Shown: positions 53,008-60,908 of the stretch, one piece after another
Layout: each line of letters opens with the position of its first letter
Position numbering within the stretch: the stretch's first letter is position 1
DNA from: an uncultured Prevotellaceae bacterium
GTDB lineage: Bacteria; Bacteroidota; Bacteroidia; Bacteroidales; Bacteroidaceae
Direction of reading: 5' to 3'
DNA: 64,000 nt
Assembly (NCBI GenBank): GCA_900318775.1
Contig: ONLY01000004.1
Span: forward strand, 62,001-126,000
The notes under the pieces: generated by a model
What the model saw: the letters and a program-made list of their open reading frames with translations, nothing else
The model's database searches: none
What the model was told of the DNA's origin: nothing
Program-made: the position numbers and the translations under genes

Positions 53008-53605
53008 CTATCGCATTTTACCACCTCCTTCCATTTGACCTACCCGCAGAGTTCAACATGAATCTTATCCGGCATTCAAGATTGATATAAAAGTCTCACA
53101 AAGCTACCAGAACCATAGCATAGGCGTAGCATAGGCATAGCGTAAACATACTCTAGCCATACTCATGGAGGAGCTTAGGAGGAGCCTAGGAGGAGCTTAG
53201 GAGCAGCCTAGGAGCAGCTTGTGTAGTTCGCTGATTTAGGTTGTCAGTTTTCTGTCTGACGACTAGATAAAGTTGACCTCCTCAAAAACGACTTTAACTG
53301 ACTATCAATGCGTTAGCACCGGATGTTGCACACATGTCGCAAAAACGGAAATAGCCATTGATAATCAACATGTTACAAAAATCACCACAAAGGCATTAAT
53401 TTCTCCCCAAACAACCAAAAGAAAACACAGAAAAAATCACAAACTTGCCACATTCTTCATACGATAGTTGCCTCTTTTTCGGTTGTCTGTAATTGTATAT
53501 ATGGGCACGTCCTTCATTCAAATTGTCCAATACATGGCTTGGTAGTGTATAGTGTGTTTTGAAGATGGTGTTGAAAAAGAAGAGGGCACCTGTTAATTTT
53601 TTATC
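53008..53605. other. 598-base non-coding region at the edge of the defence island
   Basis: It contains the 11-bp-period tandem repeat at 53115-53221. The rest shows no credible gene: the only open frame of note (53273-53467) has no promoter, no start context and no family resemblance. A weak 20-bp direct repeat (13 of 20 bases identical) occurs at 53299 and 53359. No tRNA or attachment site could be recognised. Confidence 0.6.
53115..53221. repeat. Tandem repeat with an 11-bp period
   Basis: About ten 11-bp units in two blocks. The left block reads ATAGCATAGGC, GTAGCATAGGC, ATAGCGTAAAC, ATACTCTAGCC from 53115. The right block has five clear units from 53167: GGAGGAGCTTA, GGAGGAGCCTA, GGAGGAGCTTA, GGAGCAGCCTA, GGAGCAGCTTG. 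The period is one helical turn and not a multiple of three, so it is not protein-coding. Function unknown. Confidence 0.85.
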
Positions 53606-54373
53606 TTACTCCTCAATCTCCAGTTCCTCTGCCGCCTTAAACTTATCCTTTGGGAAATACTCATAAAGGAACATCGGAAAGGCATTCAGAATCGCCACCT
53701 CATCATTTGGCAGAACATGCTTTTCAAGTTGGGCTTCAAACAATGGCATCTGTGCCACATCATCTTTCGCCAAAGGCCAATCATGCACACCTTTCGTCAG
53801 TAGATTAGCCTTCATCACATGTTGCTCCACCAGTCCTCGCCAGTTCTCAGCATCTTTCAGGAAAGCATATCCATCGTATGCACAAAACCGTCTAGCAGCT
53901 TTCTTGAATATCTCACCCACACTATCCTCACGCTTTACGGCATATGTGCGAAATTGAGAGTCTGGCAACTCCTTTGTGTATTGAATGCTTTCAATCATCG
54001 GATAGCTGACATACAACCGGCCGCTATCTGTTTCCTCATTGAAATATTCTAGCAACTCTCGCACCTGAGCATTCTTCGTCTCAAGGTCGCCACGATAAAA
54101 GTCATAGTCAAAGAAGAGATAAACAGACTCAAAGTCTGAACTCTTGCATTTGAACAACTGGTTCTCCGGATCTGTCTTCTCCAGTTCGGTCTTCAGCACA
54201 TCCACCACATCGGCAAACTCACCGAACTCATCCTTCAGCCGTTTATAGAACGTGTAAATACTACTGCAGAACGAACAGATTATCTGATCCGTGGCACGAG
54301 GAAAGAATAACGCTTTGATGCCATCATACAGTGGGGGCTCATATTTCGCTCCTTCGAAAATAAACAGTATCAT
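53606..54373 (-). CDS. TOPRIM-like protein of a second ATPase pair
   Basis: A 255-residue protein. FIFEG at 4-8 supplies Glu7 and YLFFDYDF at 85-92 supplies Asp89 and Asp91, the Glu plus D-x-D arrangement of TOPRIM-fold nucleases such as RloB, OLD-associated and DUF4435 proteins. I cannot assign the exact family. Its ATG overlaps the stop of the upstream ATPase gene (ATGA at 54370-54373), so the two are made together. By analogy with AbiL/RloAB and PARIS it would be the toxic nuclease of an anti-phage pair. Confidence 0.72.
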   Translation of the reverse strand: MILFIFEGAKYEPPLYDGIKALFFPRATDQIICSFCSSIYTFYKRLKDEFGEFADVVDVLKTELEKTDPENQLFKCKSSDFESVYLFFDYDFYRGDLETKNAQVRELLEYFNEETDSGRLYVSYPMIESIQYTKELPDSQFRTYAVKREDSVGEIFKKAARRFCAYDGYAFLKDAENWRGLVEQHVMKANLLTKGVHDWPLAKDDVAQMPLFEAQLEKHVLPNDEVAILNAFPMFLYEYFPKDKFKAAEELEIEE

Positions 54374-55470
54374 ACTTCAAACGCCTTTCCACGATACATC
54401 TTCTCAATATTATTGCCCCATCGCAACTCTTTCTCGGTGCAATCGCATAATGACTTAATCTCATTGTTCTTCAGAATGAAATTACAATCAGGACGCAACA
54501 GATCATTCGTCATCAAATAGGTGTTGTGCGAAGAAGTAAATACCTGACACTCAAGAGCAAAAAGACGCTTGCACACCTCAAATGCCAGTTCAAAATGATA
54601 GAATGCGTCAAATTCATCAATGAACACCAATGTTGCCTTATCCATCTTCTGAATCCAGAAGTACAACAGCATTAAAGAATGTGTACCAGTGGATGCAATT
54701 ATATCGAATGGAATTTTCTCACCATTATAATCACACAACAACACTTTGTCGTTTTTCTCAGGCTTCACGAAAGTGAACTTCTGACCGCTTACTTTCGCCA
54801 GAAAGGACTGGAAATCATCCACCAATCCCTTCTTGATTATGTACTCATCCAGCACATACACGTTCGTCTCCAGCCCCATGAACTCACGGATGTCTAGATT
54901 ACGGAACCACAGCATACCATCCACGAAGTTCTTTAACTTCATCAGATAATGCCCCTCCACCAATGGATAAGACGTCAGGAGTACATTCACTATCGACACA
55001 TGATTTGCATTCTGAGCCAATCCCTCCTTGAAAGTCGGCTCCATTGGGAATGACTTCGTGTCGATAGTCAGGTTCTTGCCTTGATGGTCAAACACCACAT
55101 TGTCATCCACCGCTAGCTTCTCGTTAATCAGCTTACCATCGCGCGCCTTTGAGTAGTCATACCGCACCTCCTGCTCACCAAACTTGAATGTGTATTCAAA
55201 ATCGACCAAATTATCCTGACGACCTGCATAGATAAAGTTCTTGTAGTAGTCTGCCTTCTTGAACTTCTGGGTCAGATGGTTCACGATATCGAACATGGCC
55301 ATGCCCAAGTTCGTCTTTCCCGAACCATTTGGGCCATAAATGATGCCGTTCTTCACTACACCATCCTTGATAGCATTCGTGTTGAACGAATAGCTGCTTG
55401 GGTGAGACAAGTCCCACACAATTTTGTCCGCAAATCCGCGGTAGTTCTTAACAGCAAATCTTGTTATCAT
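54370..55470 (-). CDS. AAA_15-type ABC ATPase of the second defence-like pair
   Basis: A 366-residue RecF/OLD-like ATPase. It opens with MITRFAVKNYRGFADKIV, typical of this class. Walker A is GPNGSGKT at 46-53, a signature-like ASTGTHSL at 259-266, Walker B LVFIDEFD at 281-288 and the H-loop TSSHNTYLM at 312-320. The family is the ATPase half of RloA/AbiL-type abortive infection systems. It is coupled to a TOPRIM-like gene downstream. Promoter box TATCTTTG at 55528-55535 on the minus strand. Defence function is inferred from the pairing and the island. Confidence 0.82.
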   Translation of the reverse strand: MITRFAVKNYRGFADKIVWDLSHPSSYSFNTNAIKDGVVKNGIIYGPNGSGKTNLGMAMFDIVNHLTQKFKKADYYKNFIYAGRQDNLVDFEYTFKFGEQEVRYDYSKARDGKLINEKLAVDDNVVFDHQGKNLTIDTKSFPMEPTFKEGLAQNANHVSIVNVLLTSYPLVEGHYLMKLKNFVDGMLWFRNLDIREFMGLETNVYVLDEYIIKKGLVDDFQSFLAKVSGQKFTFVKPEKNDKVLLCDYNGEKIPFDIIASTGTHSLMLLYFWIQKMDKATLVFIDEFDAFYHFELAFEVCKRLFALECQVFTSSHNTYLMTNDLLRPDCNFILKNNEIKSLCDCTEKELRWGNNIEKMYRGKAFEV

Positions 55471-55527
55471 ATCGGGTGAAATGTGTTATTGATCGATGTG
55501 CACTATTGCATTTTTAAAAATCTGGTA

Positions 55528-55535
55528 CAAAGATA
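55528..55535 (-). promoter_or_regulatory. Promoter -7 box for the ATPase/TOPRIM-like pair
   Basis: TATCTTTG on the minus strand, 58 bases before the ATG at 55470. Confidence 0.62.
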
Positions 55536-55880
55536 CAACCTTTGTTTTGTTCCGGAAATTTTTTACGGCAGAAAACGACCACTATGGGCAAATATTTAAC
55601 TTTTGCTAACCAAACTTTGCATATAACGTTGCTTTTATAAGGAAGAACAAACAAAAGTACATGTATCAATGCTCTACATTAAATTTCTGCCAATATCGGC
55701 ACTTTTATTGTCCATGCCCACTTTTTGCCCATTTGAGAATGCCATAAGAGAAATGACCAAGATCACCAGTAACGTGCTTAAATTGCTCGTTGAGGAGAAT
55801 AAAAGTGAAGAAAAAGATATAAAATTGACTGTATATTACAGAAAAAAGGTTTTCTTTTCTTCGTTTTGCGGAAATTCAAT

Positions 55881-55888
55881 TAATTTTG
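55881..55888 (+). promoter_or_regulatory. Promoter -7 box for the XRE/AlbA_2 operon
   Basis: TAATTTTG lies 46 bases before the ATG at 55934. The -33 element is not evident, as expected if the XRE protein autoregulates. Confidence 0.5.
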
Positions 55889-55933
55889 TACGCGTATTAT
55901 TATATAATAAGGTACAACCTCATCTGAATAAGA

Positions 55934-56119
55934 ATGGAAAATAGAATCAAAGTGGTTCTCGCAGATAAGAAGAGGACAAACAAGTGGTTATCCGAGCAAT
56001 TGAAATGTGCACCAACTACCGTAAGTAAATGGTGTACCAATTCCAGCCAGCCACCTATGGAGACATTCGTCAAGATTGCAGAACTCCTCGAAGTCGATAT
56101 TAACCCACAGCAACAATGA
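55934..56119 (+). CDS. Small XRE-family regulator
   Basis: A 61-residue helix-turn-helix protein (NKWLSEQLKCAPTTVSKWCT near 17-36). Small XRE proteins of this form often sit beside C5-methyltransferase type II restriction systems as controllers. Here the next intact gene is an AlbA_2 protein, coupled by an ATGA overlap at 56116-56119, while a methyltransferase stump lies 2.3 kb downstream. It could control either, so it may be a survivor of the lost restriction system. Confidence 0.85.
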   Translation: MENRIKVVLADKKRTNKWLSEQLKCAPTTVSKWCTNSSQPPMETFVKIAELLEVDINPQQQ

Positions 56120-57876
56120 ATAAATTCACCATACAGCAACTCCAGCAGATGCGAGAATCCGAAGACCGCGTTGAGTTCAAGGCGGGCGAAGGAGGCAACG
56201 TTTCCTACGATGGTCGAGGCAAGACCAACCCAAAGGATCGTCGCCGCTGCATCCTTGGCTATGTCATCGCCCTTTGCAACGAAGGGGGCGGTCGCCTTGT
56301 CATAGGTATGCACGACAACTATCCGCATCGTGTCACTGGCACTCGCCAGGCACAGGATGCTATCGGACAGCTGGAGTCGGACATTTATCGAGACACAACT
56401 ATTCGCCCAGAGATATACGAACTCTACGACGAAGAGAATCGTCGTGTGCTGGTGATTGAGGTTCCATCACGCCCTATCGGCAAAGTCTTCAAATTCGAGG
56501 ACGTGCCTTTGATGCGTGTTGGCGAAGAACTCAAGCCAATGTCCGATGCCATGTATCTCAAGATACTGCAGGAGTCAGAACCGGACTTCTCCGAGAAGAT
56601 CTGCGAGGGACTAACTCTTGAAGACCTTGATGAAGAGGCGATTCGTGTGATGAAGCAAGGCTATGCCCAACGATGGAACAAGCCAGAGTTCGTGAGTACA
56701 CCAACCTTGCAAGTCCTCCACGATTTTGCTCTCATGAATAAGGATGGTCAGTTGACCAATGCTACCCTTATTCTGCTTGGCAAGTCAGAAGCCATTCGCA
56801 AGCATCTGTATTGCAATCGCGTGACTGTAGAGTACCGACTTTATCACTCCATGATTGAATACACCGCACGTCAGGAATTCCAAGAACCACTCGTGCTGAT
56901 GGTCGATTCGGTGTGGAACTACATCAACCAACCTGCCAGCAACCCATTACAACACTACAATGACGGCTTTCGCATTGGTGATATTCCTGCGTTCAATCGA
57001 GAAGTAGTACGAGAGGCAATCCTCAATGCTTGCTGCCATCGTGTGATGTACATTCAGAGCGATGTGGTAATCAAGCAATATCCAGACCAACTCATCATCA
57101 CCAATGCTGGAGGCTTCCCTGTTGGTGTTGATGTGGACAATATCCTTACGGTCAACAGTATGCCTCGTTGCAAACTCATCACCGAGGTATTGCAGAAGGC
57201 AGGCTTCATTGAGAAGAGTGGACAGGGCGTTGACAAGATGTTCTACCATTGCCTGATGGATGGCAAACGTCTGCCTGACTATTCTTTGACAGACGATTGG
57301 CAGGTATGCCTACGACTCTCTGGCGAAATCAAGTACCCTGCCTTCATGCTCTATGCTCGTGAGCTGCAGAACGACCGACCAGCAAACAACAAGCTCAACG
57401 TCTTCGACCTTCTTGCCCTCTTCCGTGCTTCGCAAGGCGAAAGCCAACGCCATACAGACGAAGTAACACTACGCAAACTTATCGACGAAGGATTACTCAT
57501 CTCTACGCAAGATGGCTATAAGTTGTCTGACAGGTATTATGAAATCGCCAAGAATGTCGGAACTGTTGAGGACAAGCGAAAGGATGTCCCGGTAAATGTC
57601 CCGGTAAATGATACGGTAAATGATACGGTAAAATTACCTCAACTTACTGAAAGACAGAAAAAGATTTATCATATCATAAAAGATGGTACGATAAATGATA
57701 CTGCAAATGTCCCGATAAATGTCCCGATAAATGTCCCGATAAATACTTCTGGTCTTGCAACGATGTTTAATGTTTCCGAGAAGACTATAAAACGAGATCT
57801 CTATGTCCTCCGAGATCTGAATCTCATCAAGTATGTAGGTAGTAACAAAACCGGGCATTGGGAAGTGATTAATTAA
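56116..57876 (+). CDS. AlbA_2/HATPase protein with a 12-bp-repeat hinge and winged helix
   Basis: A 586-residue protein. The N-terminal Schlafen AlbA_2 nucleic-acid-binding domain (about 1-150) has EDRVEFKAGEG and CNEGGGRLVIGMHDN. A GHKL ATPase-like C-terminal part (about 285-400) has REAILNACCHR and IITNAGGFPVGVD, and a final winged helix holds TMFNVSEKTIKRDLYVLRDL. The region 490-545 is built from four-residue repeats (N-V-P-V or N-D-T-V type) encoded by 12-bp tandem repeats at 57586-57633 and 57685-57744. It is coupled to the XRE gene. Relatives are annotated as transcriptional regulators or ATP-binding proteins; a defence role is possible but unproven. Confidence 0.85.
   Translation: MNKFTIQQLQQMRESEDRVEFKAGEGGNVSYDGRGKTNPKDRRRCILGYVIALCNEGGGRLVIGMHDNYPHRVTGTRQAQDAIGQLESDIYRDTTIRPEIYELYDEENRRVLVIEVPSRPIGKVFKFEDVPLMRVGEELKPMSDAMYLKILQESEPDFSEKICEGLTLEDLDEEAIRVMKQGYAQRWNKPEFVSTPTLQVLHDFALMNKDGQLTNATLILLGKSEAIRKHLYCNRVTVEYRLYHSMIEYTARQEFQEPLVLMVDSVWNYINQPASNPLQHYNDGFRIGDIPAFNREVVREAILNACCHRVMYIQSDVVIKQYPDQLIITNAGGFPVGVDVDNILTVNSMPRCKLITEVLQKAGFIEKSGQGVDKMFYHCLMDGKRLPDYSLTDDWQVCLRLSGEIKYPAFMLYARELQNDRPANNKLNVFDLLALFRASQGESQRHTDEVTLRKLIDEGLLISTQDGYKLSDRYYEIAKNVGTVEDKRKDVPVNVPVNDTVNDTVKLPQLTERQKKIYHIIKDGTINDTANVPINVPINVPINTSGLATMFNVSEKTIKRDLYVLRDLNLIKYVGSNKTGHWEVIN
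57586..57744 (+). repeat. Two arrays of in-frame 12-bp repeats inside the AlbA_2 gene
   Basis: Array 1 (57586-57633) has four units such as GTCCCGGTAAAT and GATACGGTAAAT. Array 2 (57685-57744) has five, the last three identical GTCCCGATAAAT. Unit length is a multiple of three, so slippage changes the protein by four residues without a frameshift. Confidence 0.92.
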
Positions 57877-57894
57877 GGCTAAAAAACAAAAAGA

Positions 57895-58383
57895 ATGGAC
57901 AACCGTTCGCATTTTCGTTCGCTGGACGAACTCATTAGGGGGCTTGATAGGGAGAGGGCTCTGGAGCGAACCACGTCAACAGGTGACATGGATAAGTTCC
58001 AGGAGGCCATCTGTGCCTTTGCCAATGACCTTCCAAACTCGCGAAAGAATGGCTACCTGATACTGAGGGCTTACGACAATGGCGGTAATGTTGGCGGTAA
58101 AAATGGCGGTGATATCGTAGAAAATGTCGTAGGAAAAGATCTTAATGACGTAGCAAAGCCCTCAGATGTCGTAGAAAATGTCGTAGAAAACAAAGAAAAT
58201 GTCGTAGAAAACATTCTTGCAAGTATATCTAAGAATTCAACCATATCCACAAAAAAACTGGCAGCGATGTGTTCTCTTTCTGAAAGACAGGTACAGCGTA
58301 TCATGACCAAATTGAAAGAACAAGGTGTTATCCGTCGTATTGGCCCAGACAAAGGTGGGCACTGGGAAATAATCGCACCATAG
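57895..58383 (+). CDS. Internally deleted AlbA_2-type protein with winged helix
   Basis: A 162-residue protein. Residues 1-65 match the start of an AlbA_2 domain (DKFQEAICAFANDLPNSRKN, GYLILRAYDNGG). Then comes a repeat-rich linker (NVGGKNGGD, DVVENVVENKENVVEN), and residues 110-162 form a winged helix (CSLSERQVQRIMTKLKEQGV). The centre of a full AlbA_2 domain and any HATPase region are missing, some 350 residues compared with its upstream neighbour. It begins 19 bases after that gene. It may be a deletion relic or a small regulator that competes with the full-length protein. Confidence 0.7.
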   Translation: MDNRSHFRSLDELIRGLDRERALERTTSTGDMDKFQEAICAFANDLPNSRKNGYLILRAYDNGGNVGGKNGGDIVENVVGKDLNDVAKPSDVVENVVENKENVVENILASISKNSTISTKKLAAMCSLSERQVQRIMTKLKEQGVIRRIGPDKGGHWEIIAP

Positions 58384-58463
58384 TCTTTGAGGATAAGATG
58401 CCCCTCCAAAAGAATAATAGAAGTAAACAAGAAAAAAAATAAAAAGAAGAAAGAATAATTGTA

Positions 58464-58568
58464 ATGAACGTGATATCATTCTTTGCTGGTTGCGGAGGTC
58501 TTGACCTTGGTTTTGAAAAGGCTGGATTCTTTGTGAGCGACAGGATGTTAATTAACGAATTGCTATAG
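58464..58568 (+). pseudogene. Stump of a C5-cytosine DNA methyltransferase
   Basis: The 34-codon frame reads MNVISFFAGCGGLDLGFEKA then GFFV, which is the start and SAM-binding motif I of a C5 DNA methyltransferase (Dcm/HpaII type). It is intact up to codon 24 and then runs into unrelated sequence and a stop. The remaining motifs (PCQ, ENV, QRR) are absent downstream, so this is the 5' remnant of a deleted gene. An HNH endonuclease gene survives 418 bases downstream. Confidence 0.82.
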
Positions 58569-58627
58569 AATCCATTTAACGATAAGTAACGGCAGATGAT
58601 ATAATTGTCAGTTAACAATAGAATAAT

Positions 58628-58924
58628 ATGAACAACATCAAGATCGAGAAAATCGCAAGCAATGCAGTTAGTAAGTACATTACAGACTGCCGTTCGCTTG
58701 TGCCCGATATTGAAGAGAACGACAAGACTCCTATTGGGGATGGAGATATTTACGTCTATTGTTCAACCGATATTTGCAATGATAATTTAGCAGGTCGTTA
58801 TCCCTTGCAAGTAAAGGGTACTGAGGTCGAACATTTCACTGAAATAGCACATTTCCCTGTTCGTGTTAATGATTTGAAGAAATTCGCACAAGAAGTACGA
58901 GTTAAAAAAACGCAGATTCTTTAA
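58628..58924 (+). CDS. DUF4365-like nuclease fragment
   Basis: A 98-residue protein. The start (IASNAVSKYI, IEENDKTPIGDGDIYVY) and YPLQVKGTEV near 58-67 resemble the beginning of DUF4365-type PD-(D/E)xK proteins, where Q-x-K is part of the catalytic core. Full members are several times longer. It is either a 5' fragment of a deleted gene or a minimal member. It sits between the methyltransferase stump and the HNH endonuclease. Confidence 0.55.
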   Translation: MNNIKIEKIASNAVSKYITDCRSLVPDIEENDKTPIGDGDIYVYCSTDICNDNLAGRYPLQVKGTEVEHFTEIAHFPVRVNDLKKFAQEVRVKKTQIL

Positions 58925-58985
58925 CATGATGATGAAAACGAGTTAAGTTTTAACATAAAAGGAAACATAACAAAGCAATAACGAC

Positions 58986-59831
58986 ATGGATAGGAAAGGT
59001 TTTATTGATTTCAACACCAGACTTTCTCCAGAGAATTCGGGGAAGGCGGACAGCTATGACCGGGCCATCATGATTCTTGACGAGGTATTGCCATATCAAA
59101 ACGTGATAGACCTTCAGGGGCGTTCGCTCTATGAACTGTCTGATGTTGCTGCTATTGATGACGTGTTACGTTTTGTCAACGAAGAGGTGAAAAAGATGAA
59201 GAATCAGCAGCAGAACATCTTCGATGACTATGGCAAGCCAAACCAAAGGAGCTATCCGCTTAAAAGCTTCTGTTCTGCTGCTCTGAAGAGTTTGAAGAAG
59301 TATGCGCAGTATAGACAGGACGTCAATGAAGCTGACAGGATAGTGTCTCAAGAGACCGACCCTCGAAGTATTTCCACAAGGCTGATTGACCATTTCGACC
59401 TGACAAAAGAAGGCGAAGATGTTGCATCTGAATCGAAACGCAGAAAGGGACAGGACTATTTCCGCAGGATGATACTGACAAACTACGGCGGTCGTTGTGC
59501 CTTGACGGGTATAGATATTCCGCAGTTGCTGTTGGCCAGTCATATCATCCCCTGGGCGGAGAAGGCATACAAGCAAGACCGCTTGAACCCCAGCAATGGC
59601 ATCTGCCTATCAGCACTCTACGATAAAGCATTTGATCAGGGATTGATTACATTTTCGCCGGATGATTACACAGTGTGTCTATCTTCAGCCCTCAGGGAGT
59701 ACCAGACACAAGAGTATTATGATTTGCATTTTGGTAGCTTAGACGGTAGAAGAATAACGTTACCTACGGAGTTTCTTCCAAGTCGAGACTTTTTGGCATA
59801 TCATCGGGATAAGGTATTTAAGGGTGTATAA
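58986..59831 (+). CDS. HNH restriction-type endonuclease
   Basis: A 281-residue protein. The C-terminal HNH_2-type domain (about 155-225) reads NYGGRCALTGIDIPQLLLAS, then HIIPWAEK, then LNPSNGICLSALYDKAFDQG. It supplies the metal-binding Cys, the catalytic His and the Asn/His positions of the family. Such proteins are the nucleases of type II restriction systems that pair with C5 methyltransferases. Here the partner methyltransferase is reduced to a stump 418 bases upstream, while the nuclease frame is complete. It is either inactive, silent or protected by another methylase. Confidence 0.82.
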   Translation: MDRKGFIDFNTRLSPENSGKADSYDRAIMILDEVLPYQNVIDLQGRSLYELSDVAAIDDVLRFVNEEVKKMKNQQQNIFDDYGKPNQRSYPLKSFCSAALKSLKKYAQYRQDVNEADRIVSQETDPRSISTRLIDHFDLTKEGEDVASESKRRKGQDYFRRMILTNYGGRCALTGIDIPQLLLASHIIPWAEKAYKQDRLNPSNGICLSALYDKAFDQGLITFSPDDYTVCLSSALREYQTQEYYDLHFGSLDGRRITLPTEFLPSRDFLAYHRDKVFKGV

Positions 59832-59971
59832 CTTCTGCCTTATAGAAAATGTGTGTTAAGTGCTAAAGTCTATCAAGTCGCAATCTGTTGACTTATGGAT
59901 TACGCAAGTCGAGTCTAAGTAACAAGTTACTATACGCATTTTGATTGTAGAATATCAATTTAGCATAGCAG

Positions 59972-60727
59972 ATGGACAAGGAAAACAAACTGATACTATA
60001 TAAGGATGAAGAAGGCAAAGTGAACGTGAATGTGCGCTTTGCTGACGAGGATGTATGGCTGACAAGAGAGAATCTTGCTGAGATTTATGCGACCACCCCT
60101 CAGACCATTAGCCTTCATGTCGGCAACATATACCAAGACAAAGAATTGAGTGAAGAGGGAACTCGAAAGAAATTCTTTCTAGTTCGTCAAGAGGGCAAAC
60201 GGCAGGTACATCGGGAGATTGACCACTACAATCTTGACATGATTATCGCCCTTGGTTACCGTGTTCAGTCGCCTATTGCTGTGCGCTTCCGTCGCTGGGC
60301 TACACAGCGATTGCATGAGTATATCCAAAAGGGCTTCACGTTGGATGATGAGCGGTTAAAGCAAGGTGAAAACCGCTACTTTAAGGAATTGCTACAGCGC
60401 ATTCGCGACATCCGCAGCAGCGAACGGAATTTCTATCAGCAGGTAACTGACATTTACGCCACATCAACCGATTATGATCCACGGGCTAAGATGACAAAGT
60501 TGTTCTTCGCTACGGTGCAGAACAAGATGCACTATGCCGTGCATGAGCATACGGCAGCGGAGCTTATCTATGAACGTGTAGATAATGAGAAGTCTTTTGT
60601 TGGTATGACTAACTTCAAGGGCAACTACGTGACTCGCGACGATGTAAAAATCGCAAAAAACTACCTATCGGAGTTAGAATTGCAGAGGCTGAACCTACTT
60701 ACCTCTCAGTTTCTCAACTACTCCTGA
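59972..60727 (+). CDS. rhuM: RhuM-family protein, C-terminally truncated
   Basis: A 251-residue protein with the RhuM core: VNVRFADEDVWLTRENLAEI near 15-34, QTISLHVGNIY, IALGYRVQSPIAVRFRRWAT near 91-110 and MHYAVHEHTAAELIYERVD near 190-208. RhuM proteins are usually about 330 residues; this one stops after KNYLSELELQRLNLLTSQFL, so the last 80 or so are missing. RhuM is common in mobile elements and beside type I restriction genes; its biochemical role is not settled. The next frame carries the tail of another gene (60693-60890), so the truncation is a deletion junction. Confidence 0.85.
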   Translation: MDKENKLILYKDEEGKVNVNVRFADEDVWLTRENLAEIYATTPQTISLHVGNIYQDKELSEEGTRKKFFLVRQEGKRQVHREIDHYNLDMIIALGYRVQSPIAVRFRRWATQRLHEYIQKGFTLDDERLKQGENRYFKELLQRIRDIRSSERNFYQQVTDIYATSTDYDPRAKMTKLFFATVQNKMHYAVHEHTAAELIYERVDNEKSFVGMTNFKGNYVTRDDVKIAKNYLSELELQRLNLLTSQFLNYS

Positions 60728-60890
60728 AGAGTGGAAACGCGAGCTTGCACCAGGAATGTACGTATGGACTGACAACAGTACAGCCACCAAAATCAACATT
60801 CTTCATGGCATGTTTGAGGAGTGTAATATCCCTGCATCCGAACTCGTTTTTGAATTCCGTTCTGATCAAGAGGGAGAAGACGAGGATTAA
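60693..60890 (+). pseudogene. C-terminal remnant of an unidentified gene
   Basis: In the frame shifted by one from rhuM an open stretch reads TPEEWKRELAPGMYVWTDN, then STATKINILHGMFEECNIPA, then an acidic end (DQEGEDED) and TAA at 60888-60890. It looks like normal coding sequence for the last 56 or so residues of a protein, lacks its own start except an internal ATG at 60756, and abuts truncated rhuM. I do not recognise the family. Confidence 0.6.
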
Positions 60891-60908
60891 ATTCAAACCT
60901 AAAAGAAA

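Larger units (their letters stand above)
55471..55933. other. 463-base divergent intergenic region
   Basis: It separates the ATPase pair (left) from the XRE/AlbA operon (right). It holds the two promoter boxes listed separately. An open frame at 55669-55944 has no family resemblance, runs into the XRE gene and is rejected. The sequence is A/T-rich and nothing else is recognised. Confidence 0.6.

Noticed and set aside
53115-53221. CRISPR array
   Set aside because: Units are 11 bp with no unique spacers of usual length, and no cas genes are near.
53273-53467. 64-codon open frame in the 53 kb intergenic region
   Set aside because: No promoter, start context or homology pattern.
55669-55944. 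91-codon open frame upstream of the XRE gene
   Set aside because: A/T-rich, overlaps the XRE start and its promoter, and shows no family pattern.
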